NCBI GenBank assembly: GCA_947624005.1
Contig: CANQHV010000006.1
Span: 1-64,000, forward strand
Length of the DNA: 64,000 bases
Origin: an uncultured Clostridia bacterium
GTDB taxonomy: Bacteria > Bacillota > Clostridia > Christensenellales > Borkfalkiaceae
Direction of reading: 5' to 3'
Part shown: one piece after another, positions 26,311-36,400 of the stretch
How positions within the stretch are numbered: position 1 is the stretch's first letter
How the letters are laid out: every line of letters begins with the position of its first letter
The notes under the pieces: model-generated
Databases searched by the model: none
Seen by the model: only the letters and a program-made list of their open reading frames with translations
Told to the model about the DNA's origin: nothing
Made by a program: the position numbers and the translations under genes

Positions 26311-27201
26311 TTACCGTCTGTCGTTGAAAAGCGCGAGAAATTCTTTAAGCGCGTAAGATACGGGAACGCTCTTGGGCAGGGCTATGCCCACGCCGCGGAC
26401 GGGCAATGCGGGCGAAGTTTTGAGTTCGAACAGCTCGCCCGAAGAAAGCATATCGCCGCAATATTCGCGGGGAACGCACCCTACTCCCATACCCTTTTGC
26501 GCGAGTTTAAGCATAAAGTCCCAATTTGCGACCTCGGCGTCGGGGTTTAAGGCTATGCCGAGATTTTCGGTAAACGCGCTTAACGCCTTTCGCGCGACCG
26601 TGTTTTCCTCTATCATCAGAAGGGGATATTCCTGCAAATCTTTAAGCGGTATTTCCTTGTCTTTGAGGAACGCGTACTTTTCGCCCGCGACGAAAATATC
26701 CGAAAGGTGCGAAACCGCGCCGTAAAATTTTACGTCGTCGTCGTCGAGCGGGAGGTTTACAAAGCCCACGTCGCATTTGCCCTCTTTAAGCTGTGTGACC
26801 GTTTCGGGCGAGGTCGAGCTTAACAAATCCAGCTTGACCGCGGGGAATTTTTCGTTGTACAGCGCGATTTTGTCCGCGAGGAGATGCGCGAAAATAGAGT
26901 CAGTCGCGCCCACGCGGATAGTGCCTACCGCCGTGGATTTGAGTTCGAGAAGCTTGTTTTCCGCCTCGTCAAGCAGGTTCAGCGCCTCGTCTACCTGCTT
27001 GAAAATAAGCTTGCCGCCCGCCGCCGAAAGCTCCATTCCGCGGTGCGTGCGGTTGAAAAGGGGCGTGCCGAGCTGTCCTTCGAGCTGTTTTATCGCCTGC
27101 GATACCGCGGGTTGCGAAATGTACAGCTCCTGCGCGGCGCGCGTAAGCGAACCGCATTTGGCGACGGTGTGAAATACTCTGTAAAGTTCGAGATTTACCA
27201 T
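26311..27201 (-). CDS. LysR-family transcriptional regulator
   Basis: This 296-residue protein has a winged helix-turn-helix at the N-terminus (LYRVFHTVAKCGSLTRAAQE, then YISQPAVSQAIKQLE) and a periplasmic-binding-protein-like effector domain from about residue 90. The style (SSTSPETVTQLKEGKCDVGF, then PLLMIEENTVARKAL) is like CysL or CidR regulators. The target genes and effector are not shown by context, as its neighbours are holA and mnmE. GGAGGA precedes the start. Confidence 0.92.
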   Translation of the reverse strand: MVNLELYRVFHTVAKCGSLTRAAQELYISQPAVSQAIKQLEGQLGTPLFNRTHRGMELSAAGGKLIFKQVDEALNLLDEAENKLLELKSTAVGTIRVGATDSIFAHLLADKIALYNEKFPAVKLDLLSSTSPETVTQLKEGKCDVGFVNLPLDDDDVKFYGAVSHLSDIFVAGEKYAFLKDKEIPLKDLQEYPLLMIEENTVARKALSAFTENLGIALNPDAEVANWDFMLKLAQKGMGVGCVPREYCGDMLSSGELFELKTSPALPVRGVGIALPKSVPVSYALKEFLALFNDRR

Positions 27202-27210
27202 TTGTTCCTC

Positions 27211-28509
27211 CTATTTTCCTACGCAGAATTTTGCGAACACTGTGTTTATTATCTCTTCCGAGGCGGTTTCGCCCGTGATTTCGCCGAATTGCGTCCACGC
27301 CTCTTTAAGGTCGATATATATAAGTTCGGGCGTCGCGCCGCCGTCTATCGAAGCCGCCGCGTCCGAAAGACTGTCCGCCGCGCGGCGGAGAGCGCAATAG
27401 TGCCGCTCTTCGAGTATATACGCCTTGTCCGAAGCCAACTCGCCCACGCCCTTCGATTTAAGGGCGGCGAAAAGCCCGTCCATACCCTCGCCCGTCAAAG
27501 CCGAAATTTTTACGTCGTACTCGCCCGAGGGCGCGGTTTTGTCGCATTTGTTGAATACCTTTATTACCTCTCCCGAAGTTTCGGGCGCGCAGTAAACGCC
27601 GTCGTCGGTTACCGAAAGCACGATATCCGCCGACTTCGCCGCCGTCTTCGCGCGGTCTATCCCCGCGCTTTCGATTTCGCCCGCGCGCTCGCGTATGCCC
27701 GCGGTATCGTAAAAGCGGAAAAGCACGCCGTCTATTTCGCGCGCCTCTTCAACCACGTCGCGGGTGGTGCCCGCCTTCGAAGAAACTATCGCCCTGTCGT
27801 AACCCACAATGGCGTTAAGAAGCGAGCTTTTCCCCACGTTCGGCGCGCCGCAGATGGCGACCGAAACGCCCGATTTTATCTTTCTTCCCGTGCCGTAAGT
27901 GCCTGCAAGGCGGGCGCATTCGTCCGAAAGCGAGCATATATCCCGCGATATTTTACCGAAATCAAGCCCGTCGGCGTCCTCTTCGGGGTAGTCGATGTTC
28001 ACGGCGAGTTCGGCGAGAACGTCTTTAAGGCGGGCTTGGAGCGCGGCGACTTCCGAATTGAGTTTTCCGAAGTACTGCATACTGCCCGCGCGCAAAAGCG
28101 CGCCCGACTGCGCGTTAATCATATCTATCATACCCTCTGCGGAAGAAAGCGTAAGCTTGCCGTTTAAAAACGCGCGCCGCGAAAATTCGCCCGCCTCGGC
28201 GAAGCGCGCGCCGAGCGACACGGCCTTTTTCAGTACGCCGAGCGCAATCTGTTCGCCGCCGTGGCAGTGTATTTCCACGACGTCCTCGCCCGTGAAAGAA
28301 CGCGGAGCCTTGAAGTATACGACGTACCCGAAGTCCGAAAACCCGTCGCAAACAATCCTGCCCGCCCGCATATAGCCGTGTTCGGGCGGCTTGCCCGCAG
28401 TCGGCTCGAACATTTTCCCGACGATTTTCAGCGGGTCGTCCCCGCTTATTCTGACGATTGCGACGCCTCCCCTGCCCGGGGGAGTGGAAATCGCCGCGAT
28501 GTTTTCCAT
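27211..28509 (-). CDS. mnmE: tRNA modification GTPase MnmE
   Basis: With MnmG it installs the 5-carboxymethylaminomethyl group on wobble uridine 34 of certain tRNAs. The 432-residue protein has the N-terminal folate-binding domain (IAAISTPPGRGGVAIVRISG), a helical domain, an inserted Ras-like G domain with GAPNVGKSS near residue 222, DTAGIR and NKCD, and the C-terminal FCVGK motif whose Cys is required. GGAG precedes the ATG. It is transcribed with lysR and holA. mnmG is not in this window. Confidence 0.95.
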   Translation of the reverse strand: MENIAAISTPPGRGGVAIVRISGDDPLKIVGKMFEPTAGKPPEHGYMRAGRIVCDGFSDFGYVVYFKAPRSFTGEDVVEIHCHGGEQIALGVLKKAVSLGARFAEAGEFSRRAFLNGKLTLSSAEGMIDMINAQSGALLRAGSMQYFGKLNSEVAALQARLKDVLAELAVNIDYPEEDADGLDFGKISRDICSLSDECARLAGTYGTGRKIKSGVSVAICGAPNVGKSSLLNAIVGYDRAIVSSKAGTTRDVVEEAREIDGVLFRFYDTAGIRERAGEIESAGIDRAKTAAKSADIVLSVTDDGVYCAPETSGEVIKVFNKCDKTAPSGEYDVKISALTGEGMDGLFAALKSKGVGELASDKAYILEERHYCALRRAADSLSDAAASIDGGATPELIYIDLKEAWTQFGEITGETASEEIINTVFAKFCVGK

Positions 28510-28555
28510 ACAATCTCCTTATATATATAAGTTGAATTTATACCTGTTTGCTGAA

Positions 28556-28584
28556 ATTATAACGCCGATTTAAAAAAAAGGCAA
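28556..28584 (-). promoter_or_regulatory. Promoter of mnmE-lysR-holA
   Basis: On the minus strand TTGCCT (28579-28584), a 17-nt spacer and TATAAT (28556-28561) are followed by a leader of about 40 nt with AAGGAG before the mnmE ATG. Confidence 0.75.
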
Positions 28585-28683
28585 CGAAAATGCGCGCACA
28601 TACGGGCGCGCGCGCAAAATTTTTTTAAAATAACCCCGCAAAATAAATCTGCAAAATAAACACTTAAAATAACCCCCGCAAAA

Positions 28684-28728
28684 ATAACCCCCGCGCCCGC
28701 GGCAGACAGCCGCGGGCGCGGGGGTTAT
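28684..28728 (-). terminator. Long GC-rich hairpin behind the Q-rich membrane protein gene
   Basis: A perfect 20-bp stem (28684-28703 with 28709-28728) with an AGACA loop lies just past the stop at 28753. Three short AAAATAACCCCCGC-like direct repeats follow at about 28637-28695, the last forming the stem's left arm. Confidence 0.75.
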
Positions 28729-28752
28729 ACATATTAAAAGTCAAAAGCGGGG

Positions 28753-29664
28753 TCAGTGGCTGTCGAAGCCCTCGAAAGGGTCGTCGCTGTTGCCGCCCGA
28801 ATTTCCGCCCGAATTTCCGCTTTGATTGCCGTTGTCGGTATTTGCGCCCACGCCGTCGTAGGGGTCGTCCTGCGGCGAACTCTTCGGCGCGCCGTCGTAG
28901 TCGTTGCGGTAAGGGTTGCGGTTATAGGGGTTCTGATTGAAATTCTGCTGTTGCTGCTGTTGATACTGCTGATACATTCTGTAACGTCTTTCCTGCTCGG
29001 CGCGAATGTACTGCTGATAGCTCATTCCCGTATTGTTGCGGACGACGAACACGAGTATGCCGAATATGGGGAACAGCACGCTTGTAATCGAAAACAGAAA
29101 GTATCTGCGCGCGGCGTAAGTCTGGAAGAAGCATACAAGCAAAAACATCTTCATTATCACGAAAACTATGTTTACGTAGCTTAAAATTCCGACTTTGTTT
29201 CCGCTTAAATAGTTGAACACCCACTTTGCCCACGCATATCTTGCGGGAACTACCGAAAGGTCGTAATGGTCGAACATTTCAAGCGTACCGAAAGCCGTTT
29301 CCTGATAGCTGTAAATTTCGGGAGGGTCGAACGAAAGCACTATATTCTGCGCGACGTAGTCGAGAATAAAGCCCGTAAACAGCACGACCTCGAACGAAGC
29401 CACGACTATCGCAAGAATTTTTGTGTTTACGCCGCGGAAACACCTGTTCCTCTGGGAAACGTAGCCCACGTAAAATGTGTTGAAGAACGGCACGAACGCC
29501 ATCCACTTATGGTTGTAACCGTTTTTTACGGCTATGGTGTAAAGCCCGACCGCCTGAAAGATATAGACTATTGCAAAGCAAAGTCCGCCGACGAGCAATT
29601 CCACCCACATCGTCTTCAGATTGAAGAATATCGACGCATAGCTTATATACTGAAAGAAATCCAT
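28753..29664 (-). CDS. Polytopic membrane protein with Gln/Asn/Gly-rich tail
   Basis: I do not recognise a named family. This 303-residue protein has about five membrane segments in the first 210 residues, including NGYNHKWMAFVPFFNTFYVG after the first, a motif common in small Firmicute membrane proteins of unknown role. The cytoplasmic or surface tail is low-complexity: QQYQQQQQQ, NPYNRNPYRND and a GGNSGG run, ending in an acidic DDPFEGFDSH. GAGG precedes the start. It sits alone between mnmE and truA, with its own terminator. Confidence 0.75.
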   Translation of the reverse strand: MDFFQYISYASIFFNLKTMWVELLVGGLCFAIVYIFQAVGLYTIAVKNGYNHKWMAFVPFFNTFYVGYVSQRNRCFRGVNTKILAIVVASFEVVLFTGFILDYVAQNIVLSFDPPEIYSYQETAFGTLEMFDHYDLSVVPARYAWAKWVFNYLSGNKVGILSYVNIVFVIMKMFLLVCFFQTYAARRYFLFSITSVLFPIFGILVFVVRNNTGMSYQQYIRAEQERRYRMYQQYQQQQQQNFNQNPYNRNPYRNDYDGAPKSSPQDDPYDGVGANTDNGNQSGNSGGNSGGNSDDPFEGFDSH

Positions 29665-29726
29665 AATTACCTCGCGATAACAATTTAATACATTTTGTTG
29701 AAATTTACAGATTTTTTGTGTGAAAA

Positions 29727-30476
29727 TCAGCCGAAAAGATTAATTCCGTAATCGACGTCGTAAAGGAAAAGACCTTGCGGCGGCATCGTCTTGCCCACGC
29801 ACGAGCGGTCGGCGTTTTGTATCGAGCGCGCAACCTTTTCTCTGTCGAGCGCGCCCGCGGCGTACGCAAACACAGTCCCCGCTATCGTGCGCACCATATT
29901 ATAAAGAAATCCGTTGCCCGTAACGGTTAACGACACGTCGTCGCCCTTTTTTTCAGCCGTCAAAGAATATATCTCGCGGACAGTCGTTTTTACCTGCGAA
30001 CCGCTTGCGCAATAAGCCTTGAAATCGTGCTTACCCACAAAAAGTGAGCATATATCCTGCATTTTTTCAATATTCGGCTCGCCTTTAAGCCATACGGAAT
30101 ATCTGTCTTTCAAGGGGTTGCGGCAAGGCGAAAAATAGGCGCGGTATACATAAGTTTTCCGCTTCGCGCTGCGGTTGCAGTCGAAATTTTCGGGCGCGGC
30201 GGCGGAAGCAAGCACGCTTATGTCGGCGGGGAGATTGCGGTTTATCGCCGCGGCGAGTTTTTCCGCGGGCACCGTGGTTTCGCACGAAAATTGGCATATC
30301 TGGCACAGGGCGTGCACGCCCGCGTCCGTTCTGCCGCTCGCGGTCACCGCGCAACGTTCGCCCAAAGCCGCAAAAACCGCCTTTTCAAGCTCTTCCTGCA
30401 CCGTGCGCGCGTTCGGCTGAATCTGCCAGCCCGAAAAATCCGAGCCGTCGTAAGCCGTTTTTATAACGTATTTCAT
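29727..30476 (-). CDS. truA: tRNA pseudouridine synthase A
   Basis: It converts uridines 38-40 of the tRNA anticodon arm to pseudouridine. The 249-residue protein has the catalytic Asp in SGRTDAGVHA near residue 52, the opening YDGSDFSGWQIQPNARTVQ, and GNGFLYNMVRTIAGT near 207. Its ATG overlaps the ecfT stop (ATGA), continuing the ecfA-ecfT-truA order that is conserved in many Firmicutes. Confidence 0.95.
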   Translation of the reverse strand: MKYVIKTAYDGSDFSGWQIQPNARTVQEELEKAVFAALGERCAVTASGRTDAGVHALCQICQFSCETTVPAEKLAAAINRNLPADISVLASAAAPENFDCNRSAKRKTYVYRAYFSPCRNPLKDRYSVWLKGEPNIEKMQDICSLFVGKHDFKAYCASGSQVKTTVREIYSLTAEKKGDDVSLTVTGNGFLYNMVRTIAGTVFAYAAGALDREKVARSIQNADRSCVGKTMPPQGLFLYDVDYGINLFG

Positions 30477-31333
30477 CTTAACACCAGATATTCGTAGTAC
30501 TGCGGCAGAATACGCGCACCGTAGACGTTGAACAGCACCACTCCCGTAATCAACGCGGCGAACAGCAGAACGCCTATCGCGTCGCGCCAGCCGAAAGTGA
30601 GTTTTTTGTACCGCGTGCGCTTTTTCGCGTAGGCGTAACAGCGCGCGTCCATCGCGTCCGCCAGCTCGTCCGCGCGGCGGAACGCGCTTATAAGAAGGGG
30701 TATAAGAATGGGTACTATTGCGTGTATTCTCTTGAATATATTGCCGCTTTCGAAGTCCGCGCCCCTCGCTTTCTGCGCCGCTATTATGCGGTTTGTTTCC
30801 TCTATAAGCGTGGGAATGAAGCGGAGCGCGATTGACATTACAAGCGCAAGCGCGTGCACGGGAATTTTTATAAGCGTAAGCGGTTTAAGCAGACTTTCGA
30901 TGCCGCTGCAAAGGTCTACGGGCGTCGTCGAAAGGGTTAAAACCGTCGAACCCATTACAAGGAAAAACAGCCGCAATGTGAAAAATACGGTAAATATTAT
31001 TCCCTCGCGGTAGATTTTTAAAAATTTCCAGTGCCAAAGAAGGTTTTCCGCCCTTCCGCTATGGAAAAACAGGTTTAAAACCGCGGTGAAAATAAGTATG
31101 AAAAACACCGCTTTCACAGATTTGAGAACGCGCAGTACGGGAACGCGCGAAAATAACGTCATAAGCGCAAGCGCTATGAAGCAAGCCGCAAGCCCGTAGA
31201 ACGTCTTTGCGAGAAACAGCGCGACTATATACGCGACAAGCGCCAGAATTTTGACGCGCGGGTCCATTTTGTGAACGAAAGATTTTACGGGATAGTACTG
31301 TCCGAAAGCCACGTCGTTAAGCATTGCTATCAC
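30473..31333 (-). CDS. ecfT: ECF transporter transmembrane subunit EcfT
   Basis: This 286-residue membrane protein is the shared coupling subunit of energy-coupling-factor vitamin transporters. It has several membrane helices and the coupling-helix motif AAQKARGADFESGN near residue 190, followed by ARG/RADELADAMDARCY, which contact the ATPases. It overlaps the fused ATPase gene by 17 bases and truA by four. Substrate-binding S proteins would be encoded elsewhere. Confidence 0.93.
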   Translation of the reverse strand: MIAMLNDVAFGQYYPVKSFVHKMDPRVKILALVAYIVALFLAKTFYGLAACFIALALMTLFSRVPVLRVLKSVKAVFFILIFTAVLNLFFHSGRAENLLWHWKFLKIYREGIIFTVFFTLRLFFLVMGSTVLTLSTTPVDLCSGIESLLKPLTLIKIPVHALALVMSIALRFIPTLIEETNRIIAAQKARGADFESGNIFKRIHAIVPILIPLLISAFRRADELADAMDARCYAYAKKRTRYKKLTFGWRDAIGVLLFAALITGVVLFNVYGARILPQYYEYLVLR

Positions 31334-33185
31334 CCCCGTAAGCTTCGATACATTTCTTGCAGAAATCTTCCGCCGTACAGTCCGAATGTACGAATATATT
31401 ATGACTTTTCAGTTCTTCCGCGATTTTTACGGTAAGCGGAACGTCCAGCCCGAGGGCTTTAAGCTCGTCCGCGCGGGCGAAAATAGCCGCGGGGCGGTCG
31501 CACGCCCATACCCGACCTTCCGAAAGCGCGGCGGCGAGCGTGCAGTTGGACGCGATTTCGTCCATATCGTGCGAAACTATTATAACCGTCTTGCACCATT
31601 CGCGGTGAATTTTATGGAGCAGTTCCATAATTTCCCACTTGCCGCGCGGGTCAAGCCCCGCCGCGGGTTCGTCTAAAACGAGTATATGCGGCTTTGTGAC
31701 TATAACGCCCGCTATCGCGACGCGGCGTTTCTGCCCGCCCGAAAGGTCGAAAGGCGATTTATCCTTTACCTCTTCGTAGTCAAGCCCCACCATCGATATG
31801 CTTTCTTTTACGGCGGTTTCGATTTGCTCTTTCGAAAGGTTCTTTCTGAAATTTTTAAGCCCGAACGCCACGTCGTCCGCAACCGTTTCGGCGAACAGCT
31901 GATATTCGGGGTATTGGAACACCATTCCGACGTCCGCCCGCAGGGCTTTGAAGTCGGTTTTTTTGTCGGCGAGGTTATATTTGCCTATCGTAACCGACGG
32001 CAGAACGGGCGCGGGCTTGCCCTTTTTTTGGCGGGGTTTTCTGAAATGTTTTCCCGCCTGCGGAAGTTTTATAAGGGCGTTCAGATGCTGAATAAGCGTT
32101 GACTTTCCGCTGCCCGTATGCCCTATGATTCCGAAAAATTCGCCCTCGTCTATGTGAAGCGTAACCCCTTTCAACGCCTGCGTGGCAAAGGGGGATTTTT
32201 TGGAATAGACGTAGTTTAAATCGCGTATATCCACGTCCCAATCGTGCGCGCTTTCGGTTTTTTCGGGAACGTAGGGCGAGCTTTCGGCGCGGGATATTCC
32301 CCTTTCTTCGAAGTTCGCCGCGATTTTTTCCGCTATCTCGGCGGGTTGAAGCACGTCGCCTATTTTCATTCCCGCCTTTTCGAGTTCGCGGGCTATTTTG
32401 GTGATTTTAGGCAGGCTTAAATTGAACGTTTCGAGCAGTTCGCCGCTTTCGAAGATTTTTTCGGGCGGACCTTCGAGGACTTTTTCGCCGCGGTTTAAAA
32501 CGACGGCGCGGTCGGCGCGCAAAGCCTCGTCCATAAAGTGGGTAATCAGAATTACCGTCATACCCTCTTCTTTGTTGAGCTTTGTCACCACGTCCATAAC
32601 TTCGCGCCTGCCGCGCGGGTCGAGCATAGCCGTGGATTCGTCCAGAATTAGTATTTCGGGCTTTATCGCAAGCACGCCCGCGACAGCGATGCGCTGTTTC
32701 TGTCCGCCCGAAAGGCGGGACGGGTCGCTTTTTCTGTACTCGGTCATTCCGACCGCCGCAAGCGCCCACGATATGCGCTCGCCTATCTCTTCGCGCGAAA
32801 GCCCGATATTTTCGGGACCGAACGCCGCGTCGTCCTCGACTATCGAAGCGACCATCTGGTTGTCGGGATTCTGGAATACAATCCCCGCGTGGCGCCTTAT
32901 TTCCTTTTTGAGTTTATCGTCCGACGCGTCCATTCCGAGGACGGTAATTTTCCCCGCGTCCGCGTCCAAAAGTCCGCATATAAGGCGGGCAAGTGTGGAT
33001 TTGCCGCTTCCGTTATGCCCTATGACAGACAGAAATTCGCCACGCTTTACCGAAAGCGTAACGTGCGAAAGCGCGGGACTCGGCGCGTCCTGATACGAAA
33101 ACACGACGTCCGAAAACTCTATTACGTTTTGTGCGTCGGCGGTCTGAGCCTCGCAGGTCGCAGCCGCATTCGAACTTTCCGACAT
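31317..33185 (-). CDS. Fused EcfA1-EcfA2 ECF transporter ATPase
   Basis: One 622-residue chain holds two ABC ATPases. The first has Walker A GHNGSGKST near residue 57, signature LSGGQKQRIAVAG and Walker B LILDESTAMLDP. The second has Walker A GHTGSGKST near 352, signature LSGGQKRRVAIAG and LVLDEPAAGLDP. In most Firmicutes EcfA1 and EcfA2 are separate adjacent genes; here they are joined by a linker of about 30 residues, fixing the heterodimer. A basic insert (KHFRKPRQKKGKPAP) lies after the second Walker A. No Shine-Dalgarno precedes the start; a TAAAAT box ends seven bases before ATG, so the transcript is probably leaderless. Confidence 0.92.
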   Translation of the reverse strand: MSESSNAAATCEAQTADAQNVIEFSDVVFSYQDAPSPALSHVTLSVKRGEFLSVIGHNGSGKSTLARLICGLLDADAGKITVLGMDASDDKLKKEIRRHAGIVFQNPDNQMVASIVEDDAAFGPENIGLSREEIGERISWALAAVGMTEYRKSDPSRLSGGQKQRIAVAGVLAIKPEILILDESTAMLDPRGRREVMDVVTKLNKEEGMTVILITHFMDEALRADRAVVLNRGEKVLEGPPEKIFESGELLETFNLSLPKITKIARELEKAGMKIGDVLQPAEIAEKIAANFEERGISRAESSPYVPEKTESAHDWDVDIRDLNYVYSKKSPFATQALKGVTLHIDEGEFFGIIGHTGSGKSTLIQHLNALIKLPQAGKHFRKPRQKKGKPAPVLPSVTIGKYNLADKKTDFKALRADVGMVFQYPEYQLFAETVADDVAFGLKNFRKNLSKEQIETAVKESISMVGLDYEEVKDKSPFDLSGGQKRRVAIAGVIVTKPHILVLDEPAAGLDPRGKWEIMELLHKIHREWCKTVIIVSHDMDEIASNCTLAAALSEGRVWACDRPAAIFARADELKALGLDVPLTVKIAEELKSHNIFVHSDCTAEDFCKKCIEAYGGDSNA

Positions 33186-33192
33186 ATTTAAT

Positions 33193-33221
33193 ATTTTAGC
33201 AAAATTTACGCGAATTTACAA
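33193..33221 (-). promoter_or_regulatory. Promoter of ecfA-ecfT-truA
   Basis: On the minus strand TTGTAA (33216-33221), a 17-nt spacer and TAAAAT (33193-33198) are followed by seven bases before the ATG at 33185. No room for a Shine-Dalgarno is left, so the mRNA should be leaderless. Confidence 0.6.
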
Positions 33222-33354
33222 ACGATTGAAAGGCAAATTATGTGAAAGGGCGGTAAAATTTGCAAATTTCGGGCGATATGTAAGGCGACGGCGCGCCCGC
33301 CGCGGGCAACCGATAAATTTTTATCGGTTTTGAAACAAAATTTAAAAAGTAATA

Positions 33355-33383
33355 TTGACTTTTACGCGCGTATGTTTTATAAT
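33355..33383 (+). promoter_or_regulatory. Promoter of the pyruvate:ferredoxin oxidoreductase gene
   Basis: TTGACT (33355-33360), a 17-nt spacer and a perfect TATAAT (33378-33383) are followed by a leader of about 60 nt carrying GGAGG. The near-consensus match fits high expression of a central fermentation enzyme. Confidence 0.88.
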
Positions 33384-33450
33384 AATGTTTGCAATGAAAA
33401 TTGCGGAAAAGTTACAAATTTTAAAAACTTTAATAAATCGGAGGTAATGA

Positions 33451-36400
33451 ATGAAAAAATTGACTATCGACGGCAATACCGCCGCCAGCCACGTGGCTTA
33501 CGCCTTTTCCGAAGTGGCGGCGATATACCCCATTACTCCCTCTTCCCCCATGGCGGAAGTTGCGGACGAATGGGCTACTGCCGGCAGAACCAACATGTGG
33601 GGTCAGAAAGTAAAAATCGCCGAGATGGAATCCGAAGGCGGCGCGGCGGGCGCGGTTCACGGCTCGCTTTGCGCGGGCGCGCTGACAAGCACCTACACCG
33701 CTTCGCAGGGTCTTCTTCTGATGATTCCCAACATGTACAAGATTTCGGGCGAGCTTATGCCTATGGTTATGCACGTTTCGGCGCGCGCGCTTGCGGCGCA
33801 CTCGCTGAACATTTTCGGCGACCATTCGGACGTTATGTCTTGCCGCCAGACGGGTTTTGCAATGCTTTGCGACAGCTCCGTACAGGAAGTTATGGACCTC
33901 GCTTTGGTTGCCCACCTTTCCACCCTTAAATCGAAAGTTCCCTTTATGAACTTCTTCGACGGTTTCAGAACCAGCCACGAAGTAGCTAAAATCGACGTCT
34001 GGGACGAAGCAGACAACTATGCCGAAATACGCGCAATCTGCGACGAAGTAGGCATTGCCGCGGATATCGCCGATTTCAAAAGCAGGGCTTTGAACCCCGA
34101 ACACCCCATTCAGAAAGGCACCGCGCAGAACGGCGACACCTATTTCCAGAACCGCGAAACGGCGAACAGCTACTATGCGGCTACTCCCGCCATCGTTCAG
34201 AAGATGATGGACGTGGTTTCGGCGAAGTGCGGCAGAAAGTATCACCTGTTCGACTATGTGGGCGCAAAGGACGCGGAAGAAGTTATCGTCGCTATGGGCT
34301 CGGGTTGCGAAACAATCGAAGAGTCAATTAACAAACTTAACTCAATGGGCAAAAAGTACGGACTTGTAAAAGTTCGTCTGTACCGTCCTTTCGTTGCGGA
34401 CGCGTTCGTCGCGGCTCTGCCCAAGTCGGCTAAAAAGGTAGCCGTACTCGACAGAACGAAGGAACCCGGCTCCCTCGGCGAGCCTTTGTACCTCGACGTT
34501 TGCTCGGCTCTCCTCGAAAAGGGCAGAACAAACCTCAAAGTAGTAGGCGGCAGATACGGACTCGGTTCGAAAGAATTTACGCCCTCTATGGTGCTTGCGG
34601 TTTACAAGAACCTTGAAAAAGCCGAACCCAAGAACCACTTCACTATCGGTATTTACGAGGATGTTACCAATTCTTCCCTCGACTTCTCCGAAAAATTCGA
34701 CGCGGCTCCCGCAGGCTCGACTTCGTGCAAGTTCTACGGCCTCGGCTCGGACGGCACCGTCGGCGCCAACAAGAACTCCATTAAGATAATCGGCGACCAT
34801 ACGGACAAGCACGCTCAGGCATACTTCTTCTACGATTCGAAGAAGTCGGGCGGCATCACCGTTTCCCACCTCCGTTTCGGCGATACTCCCATTCAGTCCG
34901 AATACTTAATAGATTCCGCCGACTTCGTACAGTGCTCGAACCCCTCTTACATAACCCGTTACGATATGACGAGCGACATTAAAGAGGGCGGCACTTTCCT
35001 TATCAACACCAACGCGACCACCGTCGAAGCCCTCGACGAATTCCTGCCCGCGAAAGTAAAGCAGGATATCGCGAAAAAGCATATCAACCTTTACGTTATC
35101 GACGCAATCAAGATTGCCGCAGACCTCGGTCTTCGCGGCAGGACGAACACCATTCTTCAATCTGCGTTCTTCCGCGTAAATCCCCAGATTATGCCCTACG
35201 ACAAAGCTATCGAATATATGAAGTATATGGCGAAGAAGTCGTTCGGCAGAAAGGGCGACGCGGTCGTTCAGATGAACTACAACGCAATCGATTCGGCGGC
35301 GGGCGACAACCTCGTCAAAATCGACGTTCCCGCGGCGTGGGCAAACGCAAAGACGGGCGCGGAAATGGTAAAGGGCGCCGACAACGAATACTATCAGGAA
35401 ATTATAAAGCCCATTCTCTATTTGCAGGGCGACAAGCTTAAATCTTCGCAGTTCAACGCCGACGGACACGTTCCCACGGGCACCACGAAGTACGAAAAGC
35501 GCGGCGTAGCCGTTCTCGTTCCCGAAATAGATATCGACAAATGTATCCAATGCGGCACCTGCTCGTTCGTATGTCCTCACGCCTGCCTCCGCCCCGCGCT
35601 TATAAAAGAGGGCGCGGCAAAACCCGCTACCCTTACCACGAAAAAGGCTATCGGACTTGCGGGCTACGAATACAAAATGCAGGTTTCTCCCCTCGACTGT
35701 ATGGGTTGCGGCGTGTGCGCTACCGTCTGCCCCGTAAAGGACGGCGGCGCAATCAAGATGATTCCTCTTGCCGCGTCGCTTGAAAAGGGCGAGGACAAAA
35801 ACTGGGAGTACGCCGTCGAACTTCCCGACGTCGATACCTCGAAGTTCAAGAAAGATACCGTCAAGGGTTGCCAATTCGCCACCCCGCTGTTCGAGTTCTC
35901 GGGAGCTTGCGCAGGCTGCGGCGAAACGCCTTACGTAAAAGTAGTAACTCAGCTGTTCGGCGAAGATATGATTATCGCCAACGCGACGGGTTGCTCGTCT
36001 ATCTACGGCGGCTCGTCACCCACGTGCCCCTACACCACCAACAAGGCGGGTCGCGGTCCCGCGTGGGCTAACTCGCTGTTCGAAGATAACGCGGAATTCG
36101 GCTACGGTATGAACCTTGCGTACACCGCAAGAAGAAACGCCGTAAAAGACAAGGTCGCTCAACTTGCCGAAGTATGGCAGGACGCGGACGGCAAGGCGGC
36201 TTGCAAGGCTTACCTTGACGCATTCGGCGACAGAGAACCTTCGAAGAAAGCAAGCGAAGCGCTTATCGCAAAGCTCGAAGCCTGCAAAAACTGCGGTTGC
36301 GAAGCCGACGCGCTTGTCGCCGACATTCTCGCCGCAAAAGATTGCCTCGCGAAAAAGTCCATATGGATTTTCGGCGGCGACGGCTGGGCGTACGATATCG

